Source: Epiperipatus broadwayi | Taxonomy: Eukaryota; Onychophora; Udeonychophora; Euonychophora; Peripatidae | NCBI GenBank assembly: GCA_028023455.1 | Contig: JAQFVV010012529.1 | Span: 3,350,001-3,414,000, forward strand | Direction: 5' to 3' | Length of the DNA stretch: 64,000 bases | In this document: positions 13,790-26,713 of the stretch, piece after piece | How the letters are laid out: every line of letters begins with the position of its first letter | Position numbering within the stretch: the first letter of the stretch is position 1 | The notes under the pieces: generated by a model | Database searches by the model: none | Told to the model about the DNA's origin: nothing | Seen by the model: only the letters and a program-made list of their open reading frames with translations | Translations under genes and position numbers: made by a program

Positions 13790-16385
13790 CGGTAAAAATC
13801 ACCATGCTTAATCACACACAGTAATCCGAATTCAAACCCAGTCCACGTCTAGGAATAAATTCCAAGATGCAAACTAAATTCAAACCCAAAACCCTGGCAT
13901 GACCCACCGATGACAACATTACAACGGTACGGGGTTTTCCCTTTACTAGCTCATCGAAAAACACAGACTAAATTACCTACAATCAGCTAGTTCATAGATA
14001 TCTTATAATCGGGATATTGGTACGGCTAATAATTTAATGTATATATTTAAGTTGTCGATACAGACAGCAGGATTGACTCGATTTCGAGAGTAATAATGCA
14101 AGAGAGACAAAATTAGGTTAGATAAATTTTTAATAAATTATTGAAAGCATTGAATAATATTATTTACAGGTACGGTAAAACTCTCATATGTATTTTATAA
14201 TAAATTGCTGCTAGTCATCAATAATCGGTTTGTACTGATTAACAAACTCATGCCAATATTTATGTGTTTAAATGGTTGTACAGGTTGATATGAGAATCAG
14301 AGTAATTGGAGCACTTAAAATATTTAACTACTAGTTTATATTAAGTTGTTTTATTTAATAGATTCAAACCATTGTGTATACGGATAAATGGGAGGCGGTT
14401 TTATATAAAAATATAATATATAATACTGATGTACTGATGGTTGCAGGGATTAAGGTATACTACAAATAATAACTTGCGGTGCATTGACGGAATACCGGGC
14501 GGCTTGTACTTTGACAAGTCTTAATGCCCCCAAGTAGATCCGGGACACTACAACCAGCCGGGCTCATTTTCGAACCCCGGTGATCCAAGAGATTACCTGG
14601 AGAAGAATTTCTTTCTCTCCATGTGGTAGTAAAACGAGACGCCAACTTAGGCGAAGGTAAAGGCATTGCCACAGTAACATCGAGGAAGAGTGATCGGAAG
14701 TGGATTTTAAAACGAAATTATATAAAACCTTTTCTCTCCGTAACATTTTCTACGCAACAGTCCGATATAACTATTCAATAAAACATGGCGAAATCAAACG
14801 ATCGCAAAAGTAATAATTAATTAATTTCACTCTGAAACCCATAACTCCCCAGATTGTTCGGAAGGTAATAATAGCAAAAATATTCACTTATTATTCTTAC
14901 TCCGTAATAATATATAAAAAATTATAATAAAATTTTAGACTATTTTAAGTATTGAGATTTGGAGTATAGATTAAAATATTATAACGAAGTAAAAGAAACA
15001 ACAAAAATATTTGAATATTTCTCAACTCAACATAAATGAAACAATTTTTAGTTCGATAAAAGGAAATTACTTTTAAAATGAATATAATAAATATTATGAG
15101 ATAAACTTTACTGACTTTAATTAGAGTTGAGAAATATTATTATTGGCATCGTTTTGTTTGTAAAATAAGTAATAGTAAAATATAAATGTATTCACAAATG
15201 GATTATTAGTAGGCACAAATCTTAATAATGATTATCTAAAGACTAGAGCACAGAAATATTAGAGAAGGAAATTTACTGACAGGTTGTAGTGTAACATTTT
15301 CAAATGGAAAACAAGAAATTTACATGCAATTAATTAGGTTAACAGATTAAATATAAAATTATTACTGAGAGGAAAGTTAAAAAGTTCATGTAACAAAAGT
15401 TACCATTCTTTCTTCGTCCGGCTTTTCTTCTTGCGGTGATATGTATGAAGAACGTAGGCGCGCATTTTGAATTTCTTAGAAAGGCATGGTTAATTTAAAT
15501 GTTGGAATTTGGAAGACTGGAAGCACGGAAAACATTACAGATCAGCGGTATGAAAGATTTAAATTGGCAGAACAGGGATCAGCTTCTTGGACTTAGCCCA
15601 TCATGATTGCAGTTTACCGGGCAACTTCTTAATAACGGTTGAAGTGATTTCTCTGGAACAACTACTTTGCTGTAGCTTGAGACGATCTAAGCACAGCCAA
15701 GTCAAAAGTTAGAGTCTATCTTATATTTAAGATGGCTACGGTTGACCTTTCTGCCTAGTTTTTGTTCATAACTCCGCCTCCTTTGATTTCGGCCTCCAGC
15801 AATATCTAATTTGACTATACAATAGCATTTGCCTTTCTTGATAAGAGTTCTACGTTCCTCATTTATTTTTAAATTTAATACATGATTCTAAATTGACAAA
15901 ACAATTACATCGGAATTCGTGAATACAAAAATATACATTCATTATCTTAATTTATCGAAGTACAAATTAATCATTCTATACCTTTTGTACAAGTAGGATT
16001 TTGATTAAAAATACTGATCAAAGGAATGTGACTTTTGATCAGCATTTTTAAATGACTTTGTATAATTTGCAAAATTAAAATTTAAAGAAAATATACACGC
16101 AATTGAAACTTTTAAATTGAGCTAATCTAAATCCACAAACCACACACACACGAATATTATTTATCATGCTTTGTGACATTTATACTCATACTCTTTACAT
16201 TAAATTCTTTTTAAACAAACACAAAATAAATAACTTAAAATCTATGTGGCCTGGAATAGAAAAAGTCTCATTGCGGGTAAATAGTGGTTTAGAATTACCG
16301 TTCTTAAATGACAATCATGAAACTAAGATCGATTCTTCGATCTGTCTGTTTCAATACAGAGTTTTTCTTAATAATTAATGTTGAG
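13790..16385 (-). mobile_element. 2.6-kb LTR-like insertion inside the LINE
   Basis: This insert lies between the two halves of the LINE reverse transcriptase. It has a GC-richer core at 14460-14760 and a second patch at 15410-15830. The second patch includes CCAGCAATATCT, shared with the insertion at 6.7-8.3 kb, and a TATA-like AAATATAAG on the minus strand near 15727. Its left edge (TGTACCGGTA) resembles the left edge of that other insertion (TGTACCGGGT). No protein domain is recognisable. Two overlapping minus-strand open frames at 14460-14746 are probably chance frames in the GC-rich patch. Confidence 0.4.
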
Positions 16386-18116
16386 TTCATAAGTCATTAA
16401 TGGAAGAAAGCTCCCCAGCAATATTTACCTTGGATTGTTACAACTTGAGGATGTAAACCAATTTAAATATTTGATTGTTCTATCAGTAGAAAGGTGGATT
16501 TTGATGTTGAGATGCAGCATAGATTTCAAAGTGCTGCTGTTACTTTTAATAATTTAGAAGGTAGGATATTTTATCACAAGAAAATAACCACTGCAACTAA
16601 ATTAGCTATATATAGGACTATTATTTTACCTAATTTATTGTAAAGAAATGAGTTACTCTATTGACACAACATAAAGATGTTAGAAAATTTTCATTTAAGG
16701 ATTTTCCACAAAATTTTAAAAATACAATGACATCATAAAGGCAGTCAATATAGTCTTTATCTTGCTGGTTGGAATGTTATAAAGTCTACTATTGTAAAAT
16801 CATGTCTTCAGTGGATTGGATATAGTAAAATGAATGAATAATACAAGGCTTTCTTAAAGGGTCTTTTAAGATAAATTTATCTCAAAGTCATTCTAAAAAA
16901 GTGCAATATTGTTTCATTGGGAAGATATAGATGACAGAAAATAGAATACATTGAGGTTTAAATATTTTGGAAAGAAAAGTCTTATGCAGAATAAATTAAA
17001 AGGCAGGAAAATATTAAACAGAATAGAAAAGGGATGAGCATTGTTTTTCTGTGGATGTATTTATGGTTAACAAATTGCTTTGTATAGTCATCATAAAACT
17101 CATCTCTTCATTTTTTTTCTTTTTATATTTTCTTGGAATTGTAGTGATCATGTTTGTTAATGAATGGTTGCTGATAATGTTGTTAATCCTGCTACTTATA
17201 ATTCAGAAATAAACTACATTATTTTAATATGACTTTAATTTACTTAAATAGTATTTTTAATTTAATCTTGGAATACACACAATATTTAAAAATATAATAA
17301 ATACAGTACTATTAATAAATAAATTAAAGGAAAAATACATTTCATTAATATAAATTAATAATTTTAATTGTCTTGGAAACCATATGTTTTATTTTTTACT
17401 TAGTCTTATAACTCTTAATTCTATGATCATCATGTGGTACATCAAATAGCTAAATGGAAGACAAAGAAATTTCTGAATTTTAAATCCTGATTCTTACAAA
17501 AGCTTACATTGAAGTGATAGCTGAAGGAATGGATCATTGAGTAAGCTAACTTCATAATGAATAAGAATTTTTCAGAGACTTTTTAATTTTTAAAAAGTTT
17601 ACTTCACAATTGTTAAATAGGGCAAAACAAATACTGCATTTTAATATGAAAGTTGAAGAGGGGGAATGTTAATCAATACAGTAAACTATCATTGTGATTA
17701 ATATATTATAAAGGTAAGAATAAATATTTTAAATAGTTTATTAATAAAATAAATTTATACAATGTACAGAAAGTATTTATATAATCATATAATAGGAAGG
17801 GGTATATTTGTATTGTTGGAATTTAAAAATTTGCAAGCCTGGAAGAGTTTAAGAACTAGTAGTTTTAATTTAAAGATTTTCTATCCATATAAATACACAC
17901 ATGCGCAAACACACACTGTTAAAAAAAGAAATTCACTGATTTTAATTTTTTTAGATTAGTCAAACTCTGCATTTTAGTAGTAAATAGATGAATACAGGAA
18001 ATAAAATTTTTGGTCAAAATAACTTTAATGGAAAAAAATATTGTTATTCATTTTTATAAGTGCAAAAATTCTGAGCAAATACATTTTATTTATGTTAACA
18101 TAATATTATTTTGAAA

Positions 18117-18198
18117 TATTGTCGAGATTTGTTGTTAGAAGTATCACAATACTATAATAATAGTATTATGATACTTTTAACAGCAAATCTTGACAATA
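18117..18198. repeat. 82-bp near-perfect palindrome
   Basis: The arms 18117-18154 and 18161-18198 pair through TATTGTCGAGATTTG / CAAATCTTGACAATA with only a few mismatches, around a 6-bp loop. The size and symmetry suit a minimal hairpin MITE. Transcribed as part of the intron it would fold into a long hairpin. Confidence 0.85.
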
Positions 18199-18485
18199 GT
18201 GAGTAATCTGTAAAGTAAAACTTTACAATAGATAAAATATGCAAGCAAAATAATTTGTAAAATAAGTAACAGTTTTTGAAGATAAGAACTCAAGTTTTTA
18301 TTAAAAAATCAGACATTTCAATTCAAAATTATTTCAGTAAAGCCAACATAATAAAAGTTTATATTCTCAGAATATTTGGATTTTTTTATACTTATAACTA
18401 ATGTTTCTATTTTACATAATTGCCAAAGAAAATTTACACTGTGTTGTGGAAATATATATAATGTATATATCTTTCTTATCAAATA

Positions 18486-19561
18486 CACCTGGGTCTCGTT
18501 TTACATGATAGATAGGTTCCTCAGAAAACGCGCAAACGAAATCGCGCAAAAATAGACGTAACTTACATGAAAAAGGGGGGTGGGGGATGCGGTCTGTGAT
18601 TTTTCAAAATTCGTGTAAAAGCAAAGCACTAAAATAAAATTACTTTAAAATTCACGCAAAAAAAAAAATGAGGAAATAAAATATGACTAATAAAAAATTT
18701 CAAATGTGAAAAAAATTGATACAAGACAAACTTTTTTTAACTATAATATTTAATTTTATTCAAAATAATATATTTTTATGCATAATTTACAGTACAGTAA
18801 TTTACATTTTTTTATACACGTTTTAATTATTATAGCTATTTGCCGAAAAACACGTTCGTTTGCAAACAACTAGCGCCAATTTCACACTCATGTTGTGTCA
18901 ATGGTTTTCTGGTGACAACGTAATTAATAATTAATCTTTGAGACAATGATTTTATTAATTGTTTATGAAACTAACAACTAAAAATTAAATTCTTATTTTT
19001 GTCTTTAATTTTCAATTCCGTTTAAAAATCAAATTTCACATGACATTAATTTCAAGTCACCGTAAGTAATTTTTAAATTGTTAATTACAATTAAAAATCA
19101 GATTTTAATTTTTAATTGTCAAATTTAATTGTGCCCACTGCTATTACTGACCTTTTAAAAATTAACTTGTGGACACTAAATGATTAATAATTGATTACGT
19201 TTCTTTTTTAAAAAGCAAAAACAGAATGTGATTTAAAATGCAAAATTAACACGCACAATGTTTGAACAAATTTACATTATAATCTTGTAAAATTTAATGT
19301 GTGTATACATAAAATGTGGAAATCATGATTTTAATTTCATTATTGCATAAAATCTTACTATTATAAAGCACTGAAAATATTGAAATTACTAAAATGAAAG
19401 TCGAATTCCAATAATGTGCTATTACTTTCAATATAACATAAGTGCACGAAATTTATTATTTAAAGTAATAGCGCATTATCGGAGTTCGACTTCTGGTGAA
19501 ACATGGATCGTGTAACTTCAAAATCGTGTTAAATAAGTCCGCGTGAAAAGAGACCCAGGTA
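18486..19561. mobile_element. TcMar-Tigger type non-autonomous transposon (MITE)
   Basis: The left end CACCTGGGTCTCGTTTTACA and the right end, read inverted, TACCTGGGTCTCTTTTCACG form terminal inverted repeats flanked by TA on both sides (18484-18485 and 19562-19563). Inner sequence such as GGTTCCTCAGAAAACGCGC and AACGAAATCGCGCAAAAATA is typical of Tigger/pogo ends, and CpG is locally high. There is no transposase; the interior is AT-rich filler. An internal inverted repeat lies at about 19397-19490 (GTCGAATTCCAATAATG with CGCATTATCGGAGTTCGAC). Confidence 0.75.
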
Positions 19562-20248
19562 TAATTAAACAAGTAAAATCTAACTTTGAAGAAATAATTT
19601 TAGAAATTTATTGGCAATAAAATTCTACCAGCAGCAAAATAAAAAAAGGAAAACAATTCTTAGTGAAGGAATATAGATAATGCAAAAAATTTAAACATTA
19701 TGAAACATACTACTACTGTGAAAAATGGAAAAAAAAAAACAACAACAACTAAGTTTTTAAATAATTGTTTCAATAATTATTCTAATAATTTTTTTGTTGT
19801 ATGCATATATAAATGTTTTCAATATTTAGTAATGTTTTGTATAATATGGAGAATCGTATTTTGTATTTGAAGTAATTATTCAATTCTCTCATGAACATTT
19901 GCTAAATAAATTAACCAAATAATGTCATGAAAAAAACCTTATTTGGTGATTATGTTCATCATCAGTAATGTTTAATTAGCAGTAGTTTTTTGGTTGATTT
20001 TTATGAATAAATGTCTAATGCATAATATTTTTTTATTATTTAATATATTTAGTATTTGTCATTTTTATCTATTTGCTAGTAGTATATTTTTTGTTAAAGA
20101 TAATGGTATAATATTGACTAATATACTTATTATTGGCATCCTAAAAGAAAATTCATATGACCAGTATTTTCATTATTGACAATCATTTTGTCAAATTTAA
20201 AGTATTTTAACACATAAAAGATTTGCTATAATATTGCCAGAAATAAAT

Positions 20249-20876
20249 AGATATAAATAATATACTTTGCAGATTCATCCTTGTATGATTTTGATTATGA
20301 ATATACCGATGTTTCGGCTTAATTACACAAGTCATTAATTGGGTGATGAATAGGATATTATAAAGATGGTTGTAGAGATGCTGTAAGCATTAGTTTATAA
20401 TAGTGTTAAAGTTCCACCAATAGAAAAAAACAACGACAGGTATATAAAATTAAAAAATAAAAGTCAAAAAATCTTCAGAATAATGTTTTTAAAAAAATTC
20501 TTCCAAATAGGAGGAAGTTTGTATATGTCATCAAACTTATAGATATAATTTGGTCTTTTTAGTATCTCAATGGCTTCACTGATCTTACATTTGACACATG
20601 CAAATTTCCTCCTATTTGGAAGAATTTTTTATCTGAAGATTTTCTATTTGGGAGAATTTTTTGAAAATCATATTACTCTGAAGATTTTCTATCTTTTATT
20701 TTTCAATTTTATATATTTGCCTTTTTTTTTCTTTCTATTAGTGGAACTTTAACATTATTATAAACCAATGTTTATAAAAGTTCCTTTACAATCATATTTA
20801 TAATATTCTATTCATCTCCTAGTATATTCATAATCATCATACACTGATGAACCCGTAAAGTATATAATTTATATCT
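20249..20876. mobile_element. foldback element with 280-bp inverted arms
   Basis: The left arm 20249-20530 and right arm 20593-20876 are inverted copies with scattered differences around a loop of about 62 bp. Matching landmarks are AAAGTTCCACCAATAGAAA / TTTCTATTAGTGGAACTTT, TTCCAAATAGGAGGAA / TTCCTCCTATTTGGAA and AGATATAAATAATATACTTT at the outer ends. There is no coding capacity. It lies 240 bp before the third kinase exon. Confidence 0.85.
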
Positions 20877-21103
20877 GTAACCCAAAATCTTTGTATCAAA
20901 TAAATAGATATTTCTTTAACAAAAAAATCAGAATATAATTAGTACATTGAATGGAAATTAATATTGGTGTCTAAACATTTTATATAATTTTTATTTGTTA
21001 GCATGAATTCACATATATTTATTACCCTTTAAAACTTTTTTAATTTAATTTTTTCAAAATGACGTCATAAAATTAATGACTAGAAATAAAGATTTAAGTA
21101 TAA

Positions 21104-21286
<183 letters not shown>

Positions 21287-24033
21287 TGAGTATGTGTGTG
21301 CCTGTGTATGTATGTATAAATTATGTAATTGGGGAATGGCTAGTAAGGATCATATTATTAAGAAAGTCACCCCCCATGTTCATTTTCATAAATATTTTCT
21401 TCTGATATGATAATCAATTGCATAATACAATCATTGTTTTAGGTAATTAAAGAAATTTTATTGGCAGTTACTATTAAAAATTTTATATCTTTGAAAATAG
21501 AATGGATTTTTAAGAAAGAATAAACATTGCTTGCGGAATCAGTTTTAGCTACCCATTCATGTACAGTGATTTTTTAAAAGTTAACATCTATTTCATTTAC
21601 AAATCCATTTTGCATTTTGAATAAGGATAAAAATATGTTTGTATTCATACATGTGATCACTTATGAAATGCAGAATTTTACTTGATCATTTTATGAGAAA
21701 TTGGATCTTATCAATACTTATCTTTTCTCTTTTACTTTTGTTGTACTTTTTTCTGGCACAGTTAGGTTTTTTTTTTTTTTTTGTATGTGTGTGTTTATGT
21801 ATGTTAGATGTTGTATATGTAATTAAGTTTGTACAGAAAAGATACATTAAATCCTTAAATAAATCTTTATATTGCTTCTCAAGCTCTATATTTTATTTTT
21901 CAGCTAAGTGGGTAATGCCAAATGTTTCTTTTAATCTAGTTACTAATAATACAATCATTGCCAGAAAATTACGATTTTTTTTTTTTTTGTAAATCTACCT
22001 GACCAGCTTGAAAATTCAAATTGGCAATTTTAATGTTCAGCCCTTGTTGGTTGATAAGCTTGAGCAATGGCTGTGTCTTAAAATGAACATTAAGTTATTT
22101 TTTAATTATAACTTTATTAAACATATTAACATGGGTACATACAGGTTGTTTTTTTTTATAGCAATTTTTTTTTGTGCAAACGGAGTCTTGATGATAGTTA
22201 ATATATATTTTTGTGCAAAACTTCAGTAACATAGGTTTCACAGAGCTAGTTACTTTCTAATAATATTGACCCAAAATTGTCCCCTACCCTGTCAAAAAAA
22301 AAAAAAAGAGGCTTTTATTAGTATTATGCAATAGCATTATACTGCAAAGAATGTTCATTCAAATGATAAAAAATAATCATATTAGAAACAGTATATTGGG
22401 GAAAAAGGATAATAAAGGTAAATTTTCAGTTTTTTTTTCTAAGTACAAAAACAGAGACTTTGCAAACTTTGCTTGATATGAATTTTCAAAAATTGAAGAT
22501 AGAACAGCATTAATTTTTTGAATATAATGTTGAAGCCTTAAATACTAATAAAATGATGCAAGTCCCATGGCACATCCAACATTTAATATTATTAGCCTTT
22601 CATCTTCTAGAGGACTAGTTTCTTTAAGAGCAGCTTTGCAATTTTAAATATTTTCTTAGTTACAAAGACTTTTCAAGTTTTGAAAGTTTATATCAAGCCC
22701 AGTTCAGAACAATCCATATATTTATATTTAGAAAAAAATCCAAATATTTATCTTTATCATTTTTTGTCAACATTACTATTACTAATATAATTACTATTTT
22801 TGGTAGGAATATTAATTTTCAACTTTTTGATATTTGTGGTGAGTATTGAGATTTCTAAATGGGATTGCCCATATGTACAATAATTTAATGGATAAATTCT
22901 TGTCCTATTTGTAATACCTAGTAATCAATTTTCATTGTATTAGTTCATGCAAAATTACAACTAATGACCTCCAGTGATTCAATGAGTCACCATCATTTTC
23001 TCAATGCCAAGGGCTTTGCATACTTTACAAATTCTCATATTAAATGTACACACAAAAAAGAGAGAAAACATTGGATTCAGAATTACTGTGCTTAATTAAA
23101 GAATGTAAATATGGCTGCACAAACAATCTCTTTGTCACAGTATAGAAATGACCAACAGTGACTTATTAAACTCATAATGAACTTTGCATGTGAAAAAAAA
23201 CTAAGAGAAGAAAAAAGATTGTTTGTACTGAATTCAATACTTTTTAATTTTCTTCACTACCATTTTAACTGATAAAGATGAAGTAGATTTTGATAGGATA
23301 TCATAATTTTTAAAATCTTGTAATCTTTTTGCATTGCTTTTAATATGAATTCAAAATCTAATAAATAAAAATCCAATCCAGATACATATAAATGCATATT
23401 TCTCAGAACTGGAAATATATATTCAAGTGTGTAAAAATTGAATATTTTTGAATTCATGTTAAAAACAATGCAAAAGATTAAAATATTTTAAAAAATAGGA
23501 CATATCAAAAACTAGTTTTAGAGAAACTAAGCCAGCAAGAGGTACTTTTGTTTTCCAGTATTCCCAACTATTGCCTGTCATTGGTCTGAGTTCACTGTCT
23601 GATTTTCATTAACAAAAAAAAAAAAAAACCAAAATGTAATAAATACTGCTGAAGTGTTTGTATAATTTTATTTTTAAATATTTTTTCACTATTTCTGCCA
23701 ATATTATTAATTTATTTTTTATTTTATAAGAAATGACTTATTATTGAAGCCATAATTGTAAGCATATATTATTCATAAAAACTCTCCTTATATTATTTTA
23801 ATCAATCATTGGAAATGTGTATAATTTCAGGTGATTATTAAAATTCATAGTAATGTTTTTCATAAATATATTGATTATGTTAGTTTGAGAAAGATGTATC
23901 ACTATGGATAACTTAATTATTATTTTTAAGAAATTGCAACCAGGCTGCATCCTTGAAAAGTTTTTTTTTTTTTAAAAAAAAAAAGTGATGAGATATTGAA
24001 ACAGTAGTCATTATATAGCAATCATTATATGGG

Positions 24034-24290
24034 ATGGACAAAATAATTCAAACATCTGTGATATTTTCATTGACATAATGAAACCTACTATCATTTGCTT
24101 TAAAACTGTTTGTATTCTTTGCAGAATAGAATAATATAAAATTTAGTGCTTAAAGTTTTTGGGTAGATAACTATGGAGACTCAATCTTTCGTTATTTCAG
24201 AATGGTCCGCAAAAAGTTGGCAGTATTAAAATAGATAATTGGGGAGGCTATGAGAAATAAGTAATATTATCATGTTATGTTCCTCCAGCC
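24034..24290 (+). mobile_element. Tc1-like transposon 5' fragment
   Basis: GGGATGGACAAAATAATTCA at 24030-24050 resembles the terminal repeat of Tc1/mariner elements. About 150 bp later, at 24202, a frame reads MVRKKLAVLK, stop, IIGEAMRNK, similar to the first helix of Tc1 transposases. The rest of the transposase and the opposite end are absent. Truncated and inactive. Confidence 0.5.
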
Positions 24291-26085
24291 AATACTTGAT
24301 TTAAATCACTGTATAGTAGAACATTTCATTTTGAAACGTGAATTTTGCTGGAAATGTTGTTTATAATTTGTGATGAATTTTGTTTCTTAAAATGTTGAAT
24401 ATCTGACAGGAAAAGTATTATGATCTATTGTCCTACGTATGATAGTTTCATCATCATAGAAGGCAGTCTTCCTTTTTTACCAACATACTGTGGCTTTTAT
24501 ATAGTGAATCATCTATAAGCATTCTGCTTGTGAAGCTTAAATATTGTAGTGTTTAAAATTATATTGTTTCCTGTTGTGACGTATTCCAATGTGGTTTTGT
24601 GGTTTACAAATATTCCTAATATTTGTTGGTCACTTTATTCATTGATTTTCAATTTCATTTGGTTTTGTAAGTTTTGTTCTTTTTATATTTAGTGAATGCA
24701 GTCTTCACTTTTGAAAATATTAAATTTAAACCAATAAACAATTTATAGAGTTTGTGTTATAATATTTCAGTTATTTAGAAGCTCATAATTTTGCCTTTTT
24801 AAATTCAAACAAGTCTCTTGTCAGTTTTTGTAAAATAAGGGAAAATGTTATGCTGGTAAATATTTTAATTTCCATGCTACATGACTTCAAAAATGTTTGT
24901 CAATGTGCTATATAATCTTAGTATTCTAACTAATCTCTTTAAATTTCATTATTTATATCCATCTTCTAAATGAAAGATATAGACAAGAAAATAAATTTTC
25001 TAAATCCGCTTCCAAATAATAATACTTTTTATTTTCTATTTATCAATAGATAACAAAAGTAACAAGTAATATTGGAATTTATTTACTGAATATTAGCAAT
25101 AACATCTAGATTTTACTTGAATTTTTTTTTTGTCTGTGTATCATTTTTAAAAACTATATTTATGCAAAACATGATTAATTTTAGCACTGAGATGACTGAC
25201 CAGATATTTAAGTACATAAGAGAATTAGAAAGCATGTTAATAATTACTAAATGTAATTTTTTTTGAAGTTAAAATTTAAGTAAGTATGTGAAATTTCATG
25301 TATTCCCTTCCCCTGCCAAAAAAACAAAAAACAAAACAACAACAAACAAACAAAAATAAAACAGTTATGAGATAATCATAACTGAAACGATTGAGGTTTG
25401 TGACTGGATATTTAATTAGAAAGGGCTAGCAAAACATGAAGTTATCATTATTTAATGAAAATTTTCTTTTTTGAAAAGTGTAGAAATTATATAATTGATG
25501 TGTTTTAATTTTCTGTGAATAATCTAAGATATAAACAAGATAGGGAAAGGGCTATTTTTTTAAGTTTTTAAATAATTATTGAAAATTATTTGACAACTGA
25601 GTTGTTAAGTTCAGAATTTATTAATAGATTAGATAATTATCATATATATATATATTATATTATATAAAAATTAATATTAAATTTAGAATGTACACACATT
25701 TATGTAATTTGATTTATTTTAGGATTGGGAGAAATATTTTATAATTTAGTTATAAAAATTAAGATTGTATTTTAAAAAAAATAATATTATAATTTAGAAA
25801 TTTAGGCAATATATAATTGATTCTTGATTATTAGATAGTATCAGTTATGCGGAAATTCAAATATTAGAAGGTTTTAAAAAATATAATTTTTATTTTAATA
25901 ATAATGATGATGATGATGTAATTAAAAATTATAAAAATGTGTATTAACTAATAATAAGATTTAATAATTAGTCAAGAAAATGAAGTGTTAATTCAATAAT
26001 ATAATAAATATAGCTTTACTTCTCACTATATGTAAAATATATAATTGTTAATTAGAGAAGATATTAATTAGTATTAAAGTTTATC

Positions 26086-26126
26086 GGCTTAACGTTTTCG
26101 AGGATCCATGCCTCATATTCATAGCC
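26086..26126 (-). ncRNA. possible degenerate hammerhead ribozyme in Penelope 3' UTR
   Basis: On the minus strand, downstream of the endonuclease stop, GGCT and AGCC can close a stem. Between them lie a stem II hairpin (GAGG, loop CATGGAT, CCTC), then GAAA and the palindrome ACGT followed by TA. This is the layout of the minimal type I hammerheads known from Penelope-like elements, which have a tiny palindromic stem III. The core before stem II ends in ATGA but does not spell CTGATGA and is about three bases too long, so the copy is probably inactive, or the assignment is wrong. Confidence 0.35.
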
Positions 26127-26179
26127 TTCATAAAATGTATAATAAAATATGCAAATACAAATATTCAAATAAGCTAGTA

Positions 26180-26608
26180 TTAAGTAGCCCATTTCTTCGA
26201 GATCTCGAAGCAAGTATCCTTTCTATTAATGGCATGGATGTTTCCATTGATGTAAAATGCCTCCTTTATTTTTCTTTTGTGATCATTTGATTCTGAGCAC
26301 AATATTATGGGATTGGCGGGTGTGAAGTTGTGTCCAGATTGTTTAGCATGCTCCAAGAATACAGAGGACGTGTTGCTGTTTTTCTGAGCTCTGTTAAATG
26401 TGTAAATATGTTGGCCCAGTCTAGTATTGATTGTAGCTTTCGTTTCACCATAATATATAGCACGGCATCCAGCCTGAGGGCAGGCAATAGAGTACACCAC
26501 GTGAGGGGTGAACGATCGATCAATGTGGTCTTTAGAGTTGTTAAGCAATCTATTAGAATTAGGTGGAGTTCTAACTGCTATGTTAAATTTATCGTTTAAT
26601 GCTTTCAT
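26180..26608 (-). pseudogene. Penelope GIY-YIG endonuclease fragment (inverted copy)
   Basis: An open frame of 142 residues, from MKALNDKF to ISKKWAT. It matches the last 142 residues of the plus-strand copy except at about five positions (for example TPHVVYS for TSHVVYS and SGHNFTPAN for SGYNFTPVN). It contains VVYSIAC, IYYGET, the catalytic Arg in TRLGQH and the Glu of KIKEAFYI. There is no reverse transcriptase, and the fragment starts inside the linker, so it is a 5'-truncated gene copy. Confidence 0.85.
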
Positions 26609-26713
26609 TAGTTTGTTAGATATTTTAGGAATGTAGGGGATTGTTATTCTAGGTAGATTGGTGCGAGGTACATTATTGTTTATTGTATTATTAAATTTTA
26701 TGATGGATGGCCC

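Larger units (their letters stand above)
12980..17110 (+). mobile_element. decayed LINE with reverse transcriptase, split by an insertion
   Basis: The palm domain is readable at about 13365-13790: VINLVKTFNSINQADLW (motif A region), VKTDVKQECVYAPIQFL (motif B region) and a mutated motif C ending KMIYRI. The C-terminal part resumes at about 16390: NQFKYL, TKLAIYRTIILPNLL, MLENFHLRIF, then CLQWIGYSKM near 16805 and a terminal zinc-finger-like stretch ending YSHHKTH near 17100. This order is that of endonuclease-reverse transcriptase LINEs with a C-terminal Cys/His motif. Stops and frameshifts are frequent. A 2.6-kb segment (about 13790-16385) separates the halves. Confidence 0.75.

Noticed and set aside
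14560-14600. tRNA T-arm-like TTTTCGAACCCCGG
   Set aside because: Only one arm is tRNA-like and no cloverleaf can be drawn.
14460-14746. Two overlapping minus-strand open frames (70 and 60 codons) with protein-like composition
   Set aside because: They overlap in different frames within a GC-richer patch of the insertion at 13.8-16.4 kb and show no known motif. The composition alone explains them.
21663-22229. Two Phe/Leu-rich plus-strand frames resembling membrane proteins
   Set aside because: T-rich DNA gives Phe and Leu runs by chance. There are no splice sites or motifs, and they lie inside an intron.
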